Shown one piece after another: positions 1 through 7,296 of a stretch of DNA of 50,781 bases. Within the stretch, counting starts at the first letter, position 1; every line of letters begins with the position of its first letter. Source of the DNA: Bacteroidales bacterium (GTDB lineage: Bacteria; Bacteroidota; Bacteroidia; Bacteroidales; UBA932). The position numbers and the translations under genes were made by a program. The notes beneath the pieces are model-generated. The model was not told where the DNA came from. It searched no databases and saw only the letters and a program-made list of their open reading frames with translations. The stretch is from contig JAEEJZ010000027.1 in NCBI GenBank assembly GCA_016282145.1, positions 1 through 50,781 on the forward strand, given 5' to 3'.

Positions 1-75
1 GTGACTCCTACAGGACTCAAACCTGTAACCTTCTGATCCGTAGTCAGATGCTCTATTCAATTGAGCTAAGGAGCC
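1..75 (-). tRNA. tRNA-Arg (anticodon ACG)
   Basis: On the minus strand this folds as a full cloverleaf. The 7-bp acceptor stem is GGCTCCT with AGGAGTC, the anticodon stem is TCTGA/TCAGA, and the loop CTACGGA places ACG at the anticodon. The T arm contains GGTTTGAGTCC. The window edge falls just after the discriminator base, so an encoded CCA cannot be judged. It lies downstream of rplS on the same strand. Confidence 0.95.
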
Positions 76-103
76 ATTCGCCGGCGAACCGGCTCATCTG
101 CTT

Positions 104-487
104 TTACTCGGCAGTTTCCTCTTTCACAAAGTTGCGCTTGGCCTCTTTGATGCGCGCCTTCTTACCCGTCAGGTTGCGGAGATAGAAGATACGTGCGCGA
201 CGGACCTTACCCACCTTGTTCAGTTCGATAGAATCGATGAAAGGAGACTCGTAAGGGAAAATCCTCTCGACACCGACACCGCCGGAAACCTTGCGGATGG
301 TGAACGTCTTGGTGAACGGAGTAGCGCCGCTGATCTGGATGACCACGCCGCGGAACTTCTGGAGACGGTCCTTGTCGCCTTCCTTGATCCTGTAGGTCAC
401 GGTGATGGTATCACCGGCCTTGAACTGAGGATAACTAGCAGTTTTGTTCTGGGAGAACGAATTCTCCACCAATTTCATCAAATCCAT
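104..487 (-). CDS. rplS: 50S ribosomal protein L19
   Basis: A protein of 127 residues, the normal length for bacterial L19, which sits at the 30S-50S interface. Recognisable L19 blocks are FKAGDTITVTYRI near residue 23, QKFRGVVIQ near 43, FTIRKVSGGVGVERIFP near 62 and VRRARIFYLRNLTGKKARIKE near 95. The start MDLMKLV is slightly extended; the inner Met at residue 4 is also possible. A good Bacteroides-type promoter lies about 80 bp upstream, and the gene is followed by tRNA-Arg on the same strand. Nothing in the sequence is unusual. Confidence 0.98.
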   Translation of the reverse strand: MDLMKLVENSFSQNKTASYPQFKAGDTITVTYRIKEGDKDRLQKFRGVVIQISGATPFTKTFTIRKVSGGVGVERIFPYESPFIDSIELNKVGKVRRARIFYLRNLTGKKARIKEAKRNFVKEETAE

Positions 488-566
488 ATTCTGAATCAGT
501 TATAAACAAGCAGCATCGCTAAAACCATAAAACCAAAACTGCGAGAGGCTGCCGTTTTTCGGACTG

Positions 567-596
567 CAAAGATAGTAATTATTTTTTCTTTGCAAA
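567..596 (-). promoter_or_regulatory. Bacteroides-type promoter of rplS
   Basis: On the minus strand TTTG (596-593) is followed by 18 bases and then TATCTTTG (574-567). This matches the -33 TTTG / -7 TAnnTTTG consensus known for the primary sigma factor of Bacteroides. It lies about 80 bp upstream of the rplS start, which leaves room for a 5' leader that may carry an autoregulatory structure. Confidence 0.75.
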
Positions 597-616
597 CACT
601 TTTCCTTAAAAAACTT

Positions 617-1021
617 CTATGCGAGATGCTTGGTCATCGTCAGGATATTGCAGCCGTCCTCATAGCGATAGGAAATCCCGTCCATCATCTGCTTGCAGAG
701 GAAGATGCCCAGTCCGCCGATCTGCCGTTCCTCCGCCGAGGCGGTAATGTCCGGATCCTCCTTTTCCAGCGGATTGAAACGCATACCCGCGTCCTTGATC
801 ATAATGGTCAGCACGACGCCCGACGCATCCAGTTCCGTCCCCACTTCCAGCCAGCCCAGGCCGCCCTCATACGCATAATTCACGACATTCTCCACCGCTT
901 CCTCCACGGACAGGCGGATCTTGAAAGAGAGTTCCGGGTTGTCGGGAATATCCGGAGAAGCCATCACGAAATCCACGATTTCCGCGCACTTGCTGAAGAT
1001 GGGCTCAAATCTTTTAAACAT
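617..1021 (-). CDS. RsbW-like ATP-binding (HATPase_c_2) regulatory kinase
   Basis: 134 residues counted from the Met at 1021. A longer frame to 1093 exists, but it overlaps the end of the upstream gene and the conserved fold starts at MFKRFEPIFSK. GHKL-type motifs are visible: N box EEAVENVVNYAYEGG near residue 43, G1-type IKDAGMRFNP near 75, and GGLGIFLCKQMMD near 103. The family is small anti-sigma / serine kinases that bind ATP and phosphorylate STAS-domain antagonists in partner switching. It sits 26 bp downstream of the flavoprotein gene and is probably cotranscribed with it. A protein with a STAS-like domain is encoded about 4 kb away (5237-6322), but a functional link is only a guess. 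Confidence 0.85.
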   Translation of the reverse strand: MFKRFEPIFSKCAEIVDFVMASPDIPDNPELSFKIRLSVEEAVENVVNYAYEGGLGWLEVGTELDASGVVLTIMIKDAGMRFNPLEKEDPDITASAEERQIGGLGIFLCKQMMDGISYRYEDGCNILTMTKHLA

Positions 1022-1047
1022 GCAGAAGAAATTTAAAGTCCACAAAG

Positions 1048-2265
1048 TTAAGGAATATTCAGCGACATTGCAACGATATATGCGGTCGACCACGCGGCCT
1101 GCAGGTTAAATCCTCCCGTAATCGCGTCGATATCAAGCACTTCTCCGGCAAAATAAAGCCCGGGAAAGCGTTTGGATTCCAAGTGCTGCGCCGATACCTC
1201 CGACAGCGCCACTCCCCCGCAGGTCACGAACTCCTCGCGATGCGGATACTTCCCCGCCATCTCGCAGGGAAAAGCGGTCAGCGTCAGGCAAAGCCGGTTC
1301 AGGGCCGCCGCGGACAGTTCCTTCCAGCGCACTTGCGTGCCGATGCCGGCTTTCGCGAGCAACACTTCCCAGAGCCGGTGCGGTAGCGCTTCGATACGGG
1401 CATTCGCGCAGGTCTTGAGCGGATGCTCCCGCTGCAGGGCCTCCAGCATCGTGCGGCACTCCTGCTGCGACAGGTCCAGCCAGTTCACGCAAAGCGGGCA
1501 GCGATAGGCGCATTCCGGCAAAGCGCGCGCCGCATAGGAGGATAGTTTGAGCGCGGCAGGTCCGCTGAAGCCCCAGTGCGTAAGCAGCAGGATGCCCGAA
1601 GCAGAGAAGCGGGTACCGGGAATCGAAAGCCGCGCCTGCTCCACCACCACCCCGGACAGGGCGGTAAGCGCCGGATCGGCGATGCTGAAAGTAAAGAGCG
1701 AAGGCAGCGGAGGGACGATTTCGAGCCCCAGCGGCTCCAGGAACGCCAGAAAATCGCGGCGGACGCTGCCGCCCGCGGTGACGACGACCTTGTCTGCATC
1801 GACCGTAAAATCACTGCCGGAAATCCGGAAGCCCCCGTCGGGAAGCGCTTCAATCCGCCGCACGGCGCTCCGGCATCGCAATTCCACCCTGCTCCCCTGC
1901 TGCATCGCCCGCGAAAGCGTACGCACGATTTGCCCCGCATCCTGCGAAACGGGGAAATAGCAGCCGTCCTCCTGCAGGGTAAACTGCACCCCCTGCGCTT
2001 CAAACCAGGCAAGCGTCTGCCCGGGAGAAAAGGCACGCAGCGCCCGCCGCATCAGGGCAGCGCCGCGCGGATAGGCCTCATCGACCGATTTGAGCAGGGC
2101 AAAGGAATTGGTAAGATTGCAGCGTCCGCCGCCGGTCAGCGCGAGTTTCTTCATCGGCGCAGGGCCCGCCTCCAGCAACAGCACATCGGCTTGCGGAAAG
2201 CGCTGCTTCAGCACCGCGGCGCAAAAGCAACCCGCCGCTCCGGCCCCTATAATGACGATACGCAC
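1048..2265 (-). CDS. NAD(P)/FAD-dependent oxidoreductase, HI0933/YhiN (BaiN-type) family
   Basis: 405 residues, normal for the HI0933-like flavoprotein family. The N terminus MRIVIIGAGAAGCFCAAVL is a Rossmann dinucleotide-binding motif (GxGxxG). The family signature GGGRCNLTN follows near residue 45, and the C-terminal FAD-binding part CGGVALSEVSAQHLESK plus ITGGFNLQAAWSTAY near 350-395 is typical. Members are cytosolic flavoproteins; some act on bile acid or steroid-like substrates, but most have no known substrate. It is the first gene of a two-gene operon with the RsbW-like gene. A TACATTTG box lies just upstream at 2287-2280. Confidence 0.92.
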   Translation of the reverse strand: MRIVIIGAGAAGCFCAAVLKQRFPQADVLLLEAGPAPMKKLALTGGGRCNLTNSFALLKSVDEAYPRGAALMRRALRAFSPGQTLAWFEAQGVQFTLQEDGCYFPVSQDAGQIVRTLSRAMQQGSRVELRCRSAVRRIEALPDGGFRISGSDFTVDADKVVVTAGGSVRRDFLAFLEPLGLEIVPPLPSLFTFSIADPALTALSGVVVEQARLSIPGTRFSASGILLLTHWGFSGPAALKLSSYAARALPECAYRCPLCVNWLDLSQQECRTMLEALQREHPLKTCANARIEALPHRLWEVLLAKAGIGTQVRWKELSAAALNRLCLTLTAFPCEMAGKYPHREEFVTCGGVALSEVSAQHLESKRFPGLYFAGEVLDIDAITGGFNLQAAWSTAYIVAMSLNIP

Positions 2266-2279
2266 GACGCAATTTTTTT

Positions 2280-2307
2280 CAAATGTAGGAATAATATTAT
2301 ATTTTTG
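2280..2307. promoter_or_regulatory. Divergent promoter pair in a 62-bp intergenic region
   Basis: Two TAnnTTTG -7 boxes face away from each other. TACATTTG on the minus strand (2287-2280) would serve the flavoprotein gene, and TATTTTTG on the plus strand (2300-2307) the lipoprotein gene at 2328. Neither has a perfect TTTG -33 element. The boxes are only 12 bp apart, so the two transcription start sites probably compete. Confidence 0.55.
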
Positions 2308-2327
2308 TATTTGAAACCACTTGGCCT

Positions 2328-2882
2328 ATGAAAAAAATCCTTGTTCCCTTCGCGCTGTTCTGCGTGCTGTGCTGCTCTTCCTGCAACCGCCGGAACGCCT
2401 CGCTGGAATCCTTGATCATGGCCACCGTCAGCGATTCCGTGCAGGTCTTTCCCGAGGCCCTTACGCCCGAAGACGGAGTCAGCGCCAACGCCTTCATCTG
2501 CCTGGAAATTCCCCAGAAAGGACTGCGCGGGAAAGCACTGCGCAAGATCCGCAAGAGCATCGTCAGCGAAGCGCTCGGAGAAGAATATGCCGATATGAAC
2601 TGCGCCGATGCTGTATCCGCCTGCCTGGGCGCCTATGCGCAGAACTACCTGAGCGACGCGCGCGAAATCGCCGGCGGCGATGATACCCAGGCGCTGCTGC
2701 ACACGCTGAATTACGCACGGGAAATCAACGGAGAGGTCGTTTCGCTGCAGGACGGCATCCTCGCCTACCGCATTTCCACCTACGACTATGCCGGCGGCAC
2801 GCAAGGCTCCTACGATGAGCGGCAGCTCCATTTCCTTGCCGCGGACGGCACGCTCCTGAAGATTGAAGACGAAAAAAATTGA
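2328..2882 (+). CDS. Small lipoprotein, PdaC/DUF4163-like, lacking the usual C-terminal half
   Basis: 184 residues. The N terminus MKKILVPFALFCVLCCSSC is a lipoprotein signal peptide with the lipid Cys near residue 19. The segment YDYAGGTQGSYDERQLHFLAADG near the C terminus resembles the DUF4163 (PdaC-like) domain, which in Bacteroidota lipoproteins is normally followed by a DUF3298 domain of about 80 residues. Here the frame stops soon after that point, and the next bases are a tRNA promoter, so the DUF3298 part is missing. It is either a short family form or an old truncation. The function of the family in Bacteroidota is not known. Confidence 0.65.
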   Translation: MKKILVPFALFCVLCCSSCNRRNASLESLIMATVSDSVQVFPEALTPEDGVSANAFICLEIPQKGLRGKALRKIRKSIVSEALGEEYADMNCADAVSACLGAYAQNYLSDAREIAGGDDTQALLHTLNYAREINGEVVSLQDGILAYRISTYDYAGGTQGSYDERQLHFLAADGTLLKIEDEKN

Positions 2883-2889
2883 AATTAAA

Positions 2890-2921
2890 TTTGGAGAATT
2901 CCGACGAATAATCTACCTTTG
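2890..2921 (+). promoter_or_regulatory. Promoter of the tRNA-Lys pair
   Basis: TTTG at 2890-2893, a 20-base spacer and TACCTTTG at 2914-2921, matching the Bacteroides -33/-7 consensus. The first tRNA begins 21 bp downstream. It starts right after the stop codon of the lipoprotein gene. Confidence 0.75.
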
Positions 2922-2942
2922 CAGTCCCTAAAAGCAACGGAA

Positions 2943-3018
2943 GACTCGTTAGCTCAGTTGGTAGAGCATCACACTTTTAATGTGGGGGTCTCGGGTTCGA
3001 GCCCCGAACGAGTCACCA
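2943..3018 (+). tRNA. tRNA-Lys (anticodon TTT), CCA encoded
   Basis: Cloverleaf with acceptor stem GACTCGT/ACGAGTC, anticodon stem TCACA/TGTGG, loop CTTTTAA (anticodon TTT), T loop GGTTCGAGCC, and an encoded 3' ACCA. It is the first of two adjacent lysine tRNAs with different anticodons. Confidence 0.96.
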
Positions 3019-3037
3019 GAAAGACGAACAAGAGTCT

Positions 3038-3110
3038 GCACCCCTAGCTCAGCTGGTAGAGCAACTGACTCTTAATCAGTGGGTCTAGGGTTCGAATCCC
3101 TAGGGGTGCA
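3038..3110 (+). tRNA. tRNA-Lys (anticodon CTT)
   Basis: Cloverleaf with acceptor stem GCACCCC/GGGGTGC, anticodon stem ACTGA/TCAGT, loop CTCTTAA (anticodon CTT) and T loop GGTTCGAATCC. The 3' CCA is not encoded, unlike its neighbour. It is cotranscribed with tRNA-Lys(TTT), 19 bp apart, and ends at the terminator at 3115-3146. Confidence 0.96.
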
Positions 3111-3114
3111 CATC

Positions 3115-3146
3115 AAAAGCCTCCGCGATAAACGGAGGCTTTTTTT
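3115..3146. terminator. Bidirectional intrinsic terminator
   Basis: Stem AAGCCTCCG / CGGAGGCTT with a 7-base loop, preceded by an A run and followed by a T run. It can therefore stop both the plus-strand tRNA-Lys unit and the minus-strand operon that ends with the NlpC/P60 gene. It overlaps the stop codon of that gene. Confidence 0.85.
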
Positions 3147-3942
3147 ATTCCTCTCCCCCGTCCTCCTCGGGGGCCGAAGCGTCACGCAGGGCCGCCGAGG
3201 GTTTCAGCATCGGAATCTTATGCTCCGAGAGCGGAATCGTGCGCCAGGTACCGTCGGGCTCCAGCACGACTTTGCTGCGCTCCGAGGGCGACAGCACATC
3301 CCCGCTCCGCGTCACGTAGGCCCAGCGGCCGCCGCCCAGCAGCACGACCAGCGAATCGCCGGCAGCGAAAGCCAGGGTATCGGGCACGCGGATGCGCGTC
3401 CACTCCGTATCAAAGGGCAGCGCGGCCACGGTATCCGCCGGCTGGGGCGTCAGGAAATCGGGCAGGATGCGCCGGGTCCCCAGGAAACGCGTACGATAAT
3501 AGGTCTCGCTGTAGCGGTTGACCTGCACCCCGCCCTTCAGGGCGATATGCACGAAGGAAAAATCATTTCCGGTACTGTCCGCTTCGATAAAGATGCCCAC
3601 GTGGCCGATCCGCTTGGGATTGCGCCGGGCACCGAAGATCAGCAGGTCGCCCTTCTGCATATCCGTAAAAGTACCTTCGACGGCACGGCCCTCCTGCGCC
3701 TGCAATACGGCGGAACGGGGCAGTTCAATACCGATCTTGCGGAAAATATGCCGCGTAAAGGCCGAACAGTCATAACGGTGCGGACCCGTGGCGCCATAGC
3801 GGTAGGGCGTTCCCTTGAGCGCTATCGCCTCCTCGATGAGCCGGTCCGCCATCTCCGCCGTCCCCAGGACCAGCGAATCCTCCTGCGCCCGGGCGGATAA
3901 CGCCAGGACGGACAATATAATATATAGGAGTAAACGCTTCAT
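3145..3942 (-). CDS. NlpC/P60-family cell-wall hydrolase
   Basis: 265 residues with a cleaved signal peptide (first 20 residues, ending ALSARAQ). The NlpC/P60 cysteine peptidase core spans about residues 30-160: YDCSAF with catalytic Cys59, KRIGHVGIF with His114, and FVHIA with His132. Family members cleave peptide bonds of murein stem peptides, so a periplasmic peptidoglycan role is expected. The C-terminal 100 residues are not recognised and may be an SH3-like or beta-rich domain. The start overlaps the beta-propeller stop by four bases, so translation is coupled, and the gene is the last of a three-gene operon (6322 to 3145). Confidence 0.9.
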   Translation of the reverse strand: MKRLLLYIILSVLALSARAQEDSLVLGTAEMADRLIEEAIALKGTPYRYGATGPHRYDCSAFTRHIFRKIGIELPRSAVLQAQEGRAVEGTFTDMQKGDLLIFGARRNPKRIGHVGIFIEADSTGNDFSFVHIALKGGVQVNRYSETYYRTRFLGTRRILPDFLTPQPADTVAALPFDTEWTRIRVPDTLAFAAGDSLVVLLGGGRWAYVTRSGDVLSPSERSKVVLEPDGTWRTIPLSEHKIPMLKPSAALRDASAPEEDGGEE

Positions 3943-5240
3943 CGGTAATCAATCCTGAAAATATCCACGGCGTTCCCGCCGGAGCCGCTGCGCCCCTGCG
4001 AGGTAGAGTAAAGCCGCCGGCCATCCGGCGATATATCCAGCCCTACGGGGTAGGAATCCGCATCGAGCGCACCCAGCAACTGCATCGCCTTCGCATCCAC
4101 CACCGCAATCTTGCTCGCAAAATTGCAGGCCACGAAAAGATATTTTCCGTCCGGCGATGCGACCAGCGTCCGCGCTCCCGCGGGCACCTTGCAGGAAGTC
4201 CAGCCGGAAGTGGCCAGGACCTTCTTCCCGGAAGCGCGAAGTTCCTCCGCGGCCTCTTCCAGCGCAGAGAGCGGCAGGCTCTGCACATAGCCCTTTCCGT
4301 TGATGGTCAGGTAAACCCGGTCCGCACTGAGCATCAGATGGCGGATATTGGGCATCATCCCCGTCAGCCGCCCCAGGTAACTGTCCTGCTCCAGGTCGAT
4401 CACGGCAATCCCGCCGCCACCGCCCATACAGGAGACGAAAAGGTACTTCCCGTCCGGGCTGAAGAGTGTCCCGCGCAGGCAATAGCCGCTGTTCACGTCG
4501 CGGTTGACCGTCGTCCCTTCGGGAAAACTCAGCGGCAACTGGTAGTCGATGATATGGCAGGAACGGTAGCGCCAGTCCTCCGGGCGCGCGGACGAAATAT
4601 CCATCAGACCAACGGTATTGTCCCCCCAGTGCGTGACGGCGACCGTGCCTCCGTCCGGAGAGCAGGCGATCATCTTGGGCAGCGGCCCCGTCTCAAAGAG
4701 CCGGACAATCGTATCCGCCTGCGTATCGATCACCGCCAGGGCGGAAGGCTCAACCGCATTGCGGTCGTAATCCCGCCGGTAATAGGGCACCCAGAGATAG
4801 GCGCCGCCGTGCGAGAAGCAACTCTCGACGGGTTTTCCGAAAAAGCAGTCCGCCCGAGGCCGTTCCCGCTTGAAAGGGAAGAATCCGCTGCGGGGTGCCC
4901 AGAGCGCCGCGTGCGTCTCGTCGAAGCGATGCCGGATGACTCCGCATTTCTCGCCGCTGGCCGCATCGTAGGCCACCGTCCGCATCCCCTCGAGGGAATT
5001 GACATAGTATTTGCTGCCGTCAGGACTGACTTTCACCGACTTCGGCGAAAGCACATCTGCATCCCGCGACTCCGCGGGCCCGCCCTTATAGCAATGCTTC
5101 CGGGCGATGAAAGTAAGGGAAATCCCCTCGGTCCGCAGACGCGTCACCCCCTCGCGCGGATGCACCACGGCGGGGGTATTTTCCTCCGGCAAAGGGGAAA
5201 ACGAAGCGGCAAGCAGCCCTATGAGCAGCCATCGGATCAT
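3939..5240 (-). CDS. Secreted YVTN/YncE-like beta-propeller protein
   Basis: 433 residues with an N-terminal hydrophobic export signal (MIRWLLIGLLAASFS). Repeated blades carry the SPDG(K/R) motif: VSPDGSKYYVNS near 70, CSPDGGTVAVTH near 195, FSPDGKYLFVSC near 265, ASPDGKYLFVAC near 365 and ISPDGRRLYSTS near 410, as in seven-bladed YncE/YVTN propellers. These are binding or scaffold folds with no assigned enzyme activity. It overlaps both neighbours by four bases (ATGA junctions), so it is tightly coupled to the STAS-kinase fusion upstream and the NlpC/P60 hydrolase downstream. An envelope-related role is inferred from that context only. Confidence 0.82.
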   Translation of the reverse strand: MIRWLLIGLLAASFSPLPEENTPAVVHPREGVTRLRTEGISLTFIARKHCYKGGPAESRDADVLSPKSVKVSPDGSKYYVNSLEGMRTVAYDAASGEKCGVIRHRFDETHAALWAPRSGFFPFKRERPRADCFFGKPVESCFSHGGAYLWVPYYRRDYDRNAVEPSALAVIDTQADTIVRLFETGPLPKMIACSPDGGTVAVTHWGDNTVGLMDISSARPEDWRYRSCHIIDYQLPLSFPEGTTVNRDVNSGYCLRGTLFSPDGKYLFVSCMGGGGGIAVIDLEQDSYLGRLTGMMPNIRHLMLSADRVYLTINGKGYVQSLPLSALEEAAEELRASGKKVLATSGWTSCKVPAGARTLVASPDGKYLFVACNFASKIAVVDAKAMQLLGALDADSYPVGLDISPDGRRLYSTSQGRSGSGGNAVDIFRIDYR

Positions 5241-6322
5241 TCAGGCAGCAGCACCGAATGCGCGTACTCGAACAGACCGGGCTCGTACCAATAGTTCACG
5301 CAAAGGTAAATCATATGCAGCGCGGCGAACGGCTGCACGCGCTTCTCCGCTTCGGCAAGGGCCTCGGGCGTATCGGCGCCGAAGTATTCGCGGGCGAAGA
5401 CGTCCCAGATCTGCGACATCTGCGCATTTCCCATATGGAAAAGATGCTGCACGCGCTCCTCCGGATTGAGTTTCGAAAGGAAGTACCACATACCGATGTC
5501 CAGCATCGGGTTGCCGTAACTGAAGTCCGAAAGGTCGATCCACATATCGCCGCGCGGGCTGGAAATCACATTGCTGATCTGCAAATCGCCGTGCAGGCAG
5601 GTGGTCGCCTTCGGAACGGAGTCGATGAACGCAAAGATCCGGGCTTTCTCCGCATCGCTGAGACGGTCGCAACGGGCCACGACACCGCGGTACACGTCCG
5701 TACGGTCCGGGAAAATCGAGGTATCGCAAGGCGTGGAATGCAACTGCTTGCACATCGCCGCGAAGCGCATGGTAATCTCCTCCAGGCGCTCGGGCTCCTC
5801 GGAAATGATGCGCGAGAAGGAGCGTTTGCCGGGGATGCGCTCAAAATCGAGGGCATTGCTCTGCCCGTCGGAATAGAGCGTGCCGACCAGGGGCGTGGGG
5901 AGCCCGAAAAGCATCACCGCACGCGCCATCGCCTTCTCCTGCGCCACCATACGCGCCGGGAAGTGCGGGCCATAGACCTTGATCATCGCATCGCCGTCCT
6001 CGCTGTTATAGGCTTTGGAAAGGAAACTCTCGCCAAAGACCTCGTACTTGGACATATCGAGCGACTTGGGCTTCCGGCTGACGCTCACGATGCAACTGAC
6101 GCCCGTATCCTCGAACTTCTCCGCGACGGCATCGGGAGCGTTGACGATGGCAAAGCGCTTGCCCGCGCGACGCGCGTCCAGGAAGCAGCGAAGGGCTGCG
6201 AAGTTGATGTCGGTTACATCGGAAAAATCGAAATCGATATGGGAACTTTCTATGGCAGAAAGTAAGGCTTCAGCCTCTTGTGCGCCGATCTTGCCGGCAG
6301 GTTTTTGTACTTTTTCAGGCAT
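5237..6322 (-). CDS. STAS-like domain fused to an APH-type phosphotransferase (TIGR02172-like)
   Basis: 361 residues from the Met at 6322. The frame stays open further upstream, but that part is antisense to the sigma gene and is not counted. Residues 1-90 look like a STAS domain (FDFSDVTDINFAALRCFLDARRAGKRFAIVN). At the position where STAS antagonists carry the phosphorylated Ser the protein reads NFAAL, so the usual phosphosite is absent. Residues 95-361 are an aminoglycoside-phosphotransferase/kinase fold with catalytic loop HGDLQISNV near 245 and metal-binding IDLSDF near 262. The substrate is unknown. It is the first gene of an operon with the propeller and NlpC/P60 genes, divergent from the sigma gene. 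Confidence 0.8.
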   Translation of the reverse strand: MPEKVQKPAGKIGAQEAEALLSAIESSHIDFDFSDVTDINFAALRCFLDARRAGKRFAIVNAPDAVAEKFEDTGVSCIVSVSRKPKSLDMSKYEVFGESFLSKAYNSEDGDAMIKVYGPHFPARMVAQEKAMARAVMLFGLPTPLVGTLYSDGQSNALDFERIPGKRSFSRIISEEPERLEEITMRFAAMCKQLHSTPCDTSIFPDRTDVYRGVVARCDRLSDAEKARIFAFIDSVPKATTCLHGDLQISNVISSPRGDMWIDLSDFSYGNPMLDIGMWYFLSKLNPEERVQHLFHMGNAQMSQIWDVFAREYFGADTPEALAEAEKRVQPFAALHMIYLCVNYWYEPGLFEYAHSVLLPE

Positions 6323-6379
6323 TGTTTCAGTATTAGGGTGAGCCAAGGTAAGAAAAATATGGCAGATTTGAAAAAGCTT

Positions 6380-6409
6380 TTTTACTTTTAAAGGAATTGA
6401 CGGTCTAAA
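6380..6409 (+). promoter_or_regulatory. Putative ECF-sigma promoter, copy 1 (sigma gene)
   Basis: TTTTACTTTT (6380-6389), then 11 bases, then CGGTCTAAA (6401-6409), ending 6 bp before the sigma start codon. The same two blocks with the same 11-base spacing occur at 7235-7264 upstream of the Spy-like gene. Such shared motifs are typical of an autoregulated ECF sigma factor. The start codon is so close that the transcript would be nearly leaderless. Confidence 0.65.
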
Positions 6410-6415
6410 GACAGG

Positions 6416-6946
6416 ATGCAAGAGAGAGACGAGCGAATACTGGAAGCCCTCAGGGAGGACGAATCGCGCGGCATGGCCCTTTTGATGGAGACCTACGCCG
6501 AGCCGGTGTACTGGCACGTGCGCCGTCTGCTGGTCCGGCACGAGGATGCCCAGGACGCCGTACAGGAGGCGTTCATCCGCATCTACAAGGCCATCGGCGG
6601 GTTCCGCCGGGAGAGCGCGCTGTCCACCTGGGTCTATCGCATCGCCACCAATGAAGCGTTGCGCTCGCTCCGGAGCCGCCGGGAAAGCGTTCCGCTGGAC
6701 GGGAGCGGCATCTTCGAGCAGCAGGCGGACTTCTGGACCGACTGGTCCGACCGGGACGCGGTGCGGCTGCAGAAAGCCATCCTCTCGCTCCCCCGCAAAC
6801 AGCAACTGGCCTTCAACCTGCGCTGGTACGACGAGATGGATTACGAGGAGATTGCCCGCATCACGGGGATGAGCGCCGGAGCCGCCAAAGCCAACTACCA
6901 CTTTGCCAAGGATAAAATCATTCAATATATCAAGGAAAATGACTGA
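6416..6946 (+). CDS. ECF-type RNA polymerase sigma factor
   Basis: 176 residues. Sigma region 2 spans about residues 15-85 (LLMETYAEPVYWHVRRLLVRHEDAQDAVQEAFIRIYKAI, then STWVYRIATNEALRSLRSRR), and region 4 spans about 118-172 (LSLPRKQQLAFNLRWYDEMDYEEIARITGMSAGAAKANYHFAKDKI), with the usual helix-turn-helix. It overlaps the anti-sigma gene by 8 bp, implying coupled translation and a cognate pair. The shared promoter motif upstream suggests autoregulation and control of the Spy-like gene at 7297. Confidence 0.93.
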   Translation: MQERDERILEALREDESRGMALLMETYAEPVYWHVRRLLVRHEDAQDAVQEAFIRIYKAIGGFRRESALSTWVYRIATNEALRSLRSRRESVPLDGSGIFEQQADFWTDWSDRDAVRLQKAILSLPRKQQLAFNLRWYDEMDYEEIARITGMSAGAAKANYHFAKDKIIQYIKEND

Positions 6947-7226
6947 ACTGGAAAAAATCGGCAAGAAGATGCCCTACACCCTGCCGGAGGGAAGTCTCGA
7001 AGCGATGCAGCAGCGCGTCCTTGCCTCGCGTCCCGCACGTCGGCCGCTATGGAAGCGCTGGTGGGGCTGGGCCCTTGCGGGCGTTGCCGCACTCGCCCTC
7101 GCCTTTAGCCTGCACCTCAGCCTGTCCACCCCCGATCCGTACGCGGACCTGGTGGCGGCGTTCGAGGCCCTGGACAGCGCCGATCAGGAATTCCTGCTCG
7201 ACTGCTACGAAATTGAAAATTATTAG
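6939..7226 (+). CDS. Short membrane anti-sigma factor (predicted)
   Basis: 95 residues from the Met at 6939, chosen because it overlaps the sigma stop codon and gives a typical cytosolic head. Residues 1-35 are charged and would face the cytosol, about 38-60 are a single transmembrane segment (WGWALAGVAALALAFSLHL), and the remaining 35 acidic residues would be periplasmic. The size, topology and position directly after an ECF sigma gene indicate an anti-sigma factor, but no zinc-binding HxxxCxxC motif is present, so it is not of the ZAS type. The sequence itself is not recognised. Confidence 0.75.
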   Translation: MTELEKIGKKMPYTLPEGSLEAMQQRVLASRPARRPLWKRWWGWALAGVAALALAFSLHLSLSTPDPYADLVAAFEALDSADQEFLLDCYEIENY

Positions 7227-7234
7227 TCCGCGGA

Positions 7235-7264
7235 TTTTACTTTTGGAAGAAAGCCCGGTCTAAA
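7235..7264 (+). promoter_or_regulatory. Putative ECF-sigma promoter, copy 2 (Spy-like gene)
   Basis: TTTTACTTTT (7235-7244), 11 bases, CGGTCTAAA (7256-7264): the same blocks and spacing as at 6380-6409. The Spy-like gene starts 32 bp downstream. This suggests separate, sigma-dependent transcription of that gene within the cluster. Confidence 0.65.
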
Positions 7265-7296
7265 AGAACGAATGATTACTTTAAAAACACCGCATT

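Noticed and set aside
6323..6964. N-terminal extension of the STAS-kinase protein up to 6964
   Set aside because: The extra 214 codons are antisense to the sigma and anti-sigma genes and show no domain. The Met at 6322 gives the expected STAS start.
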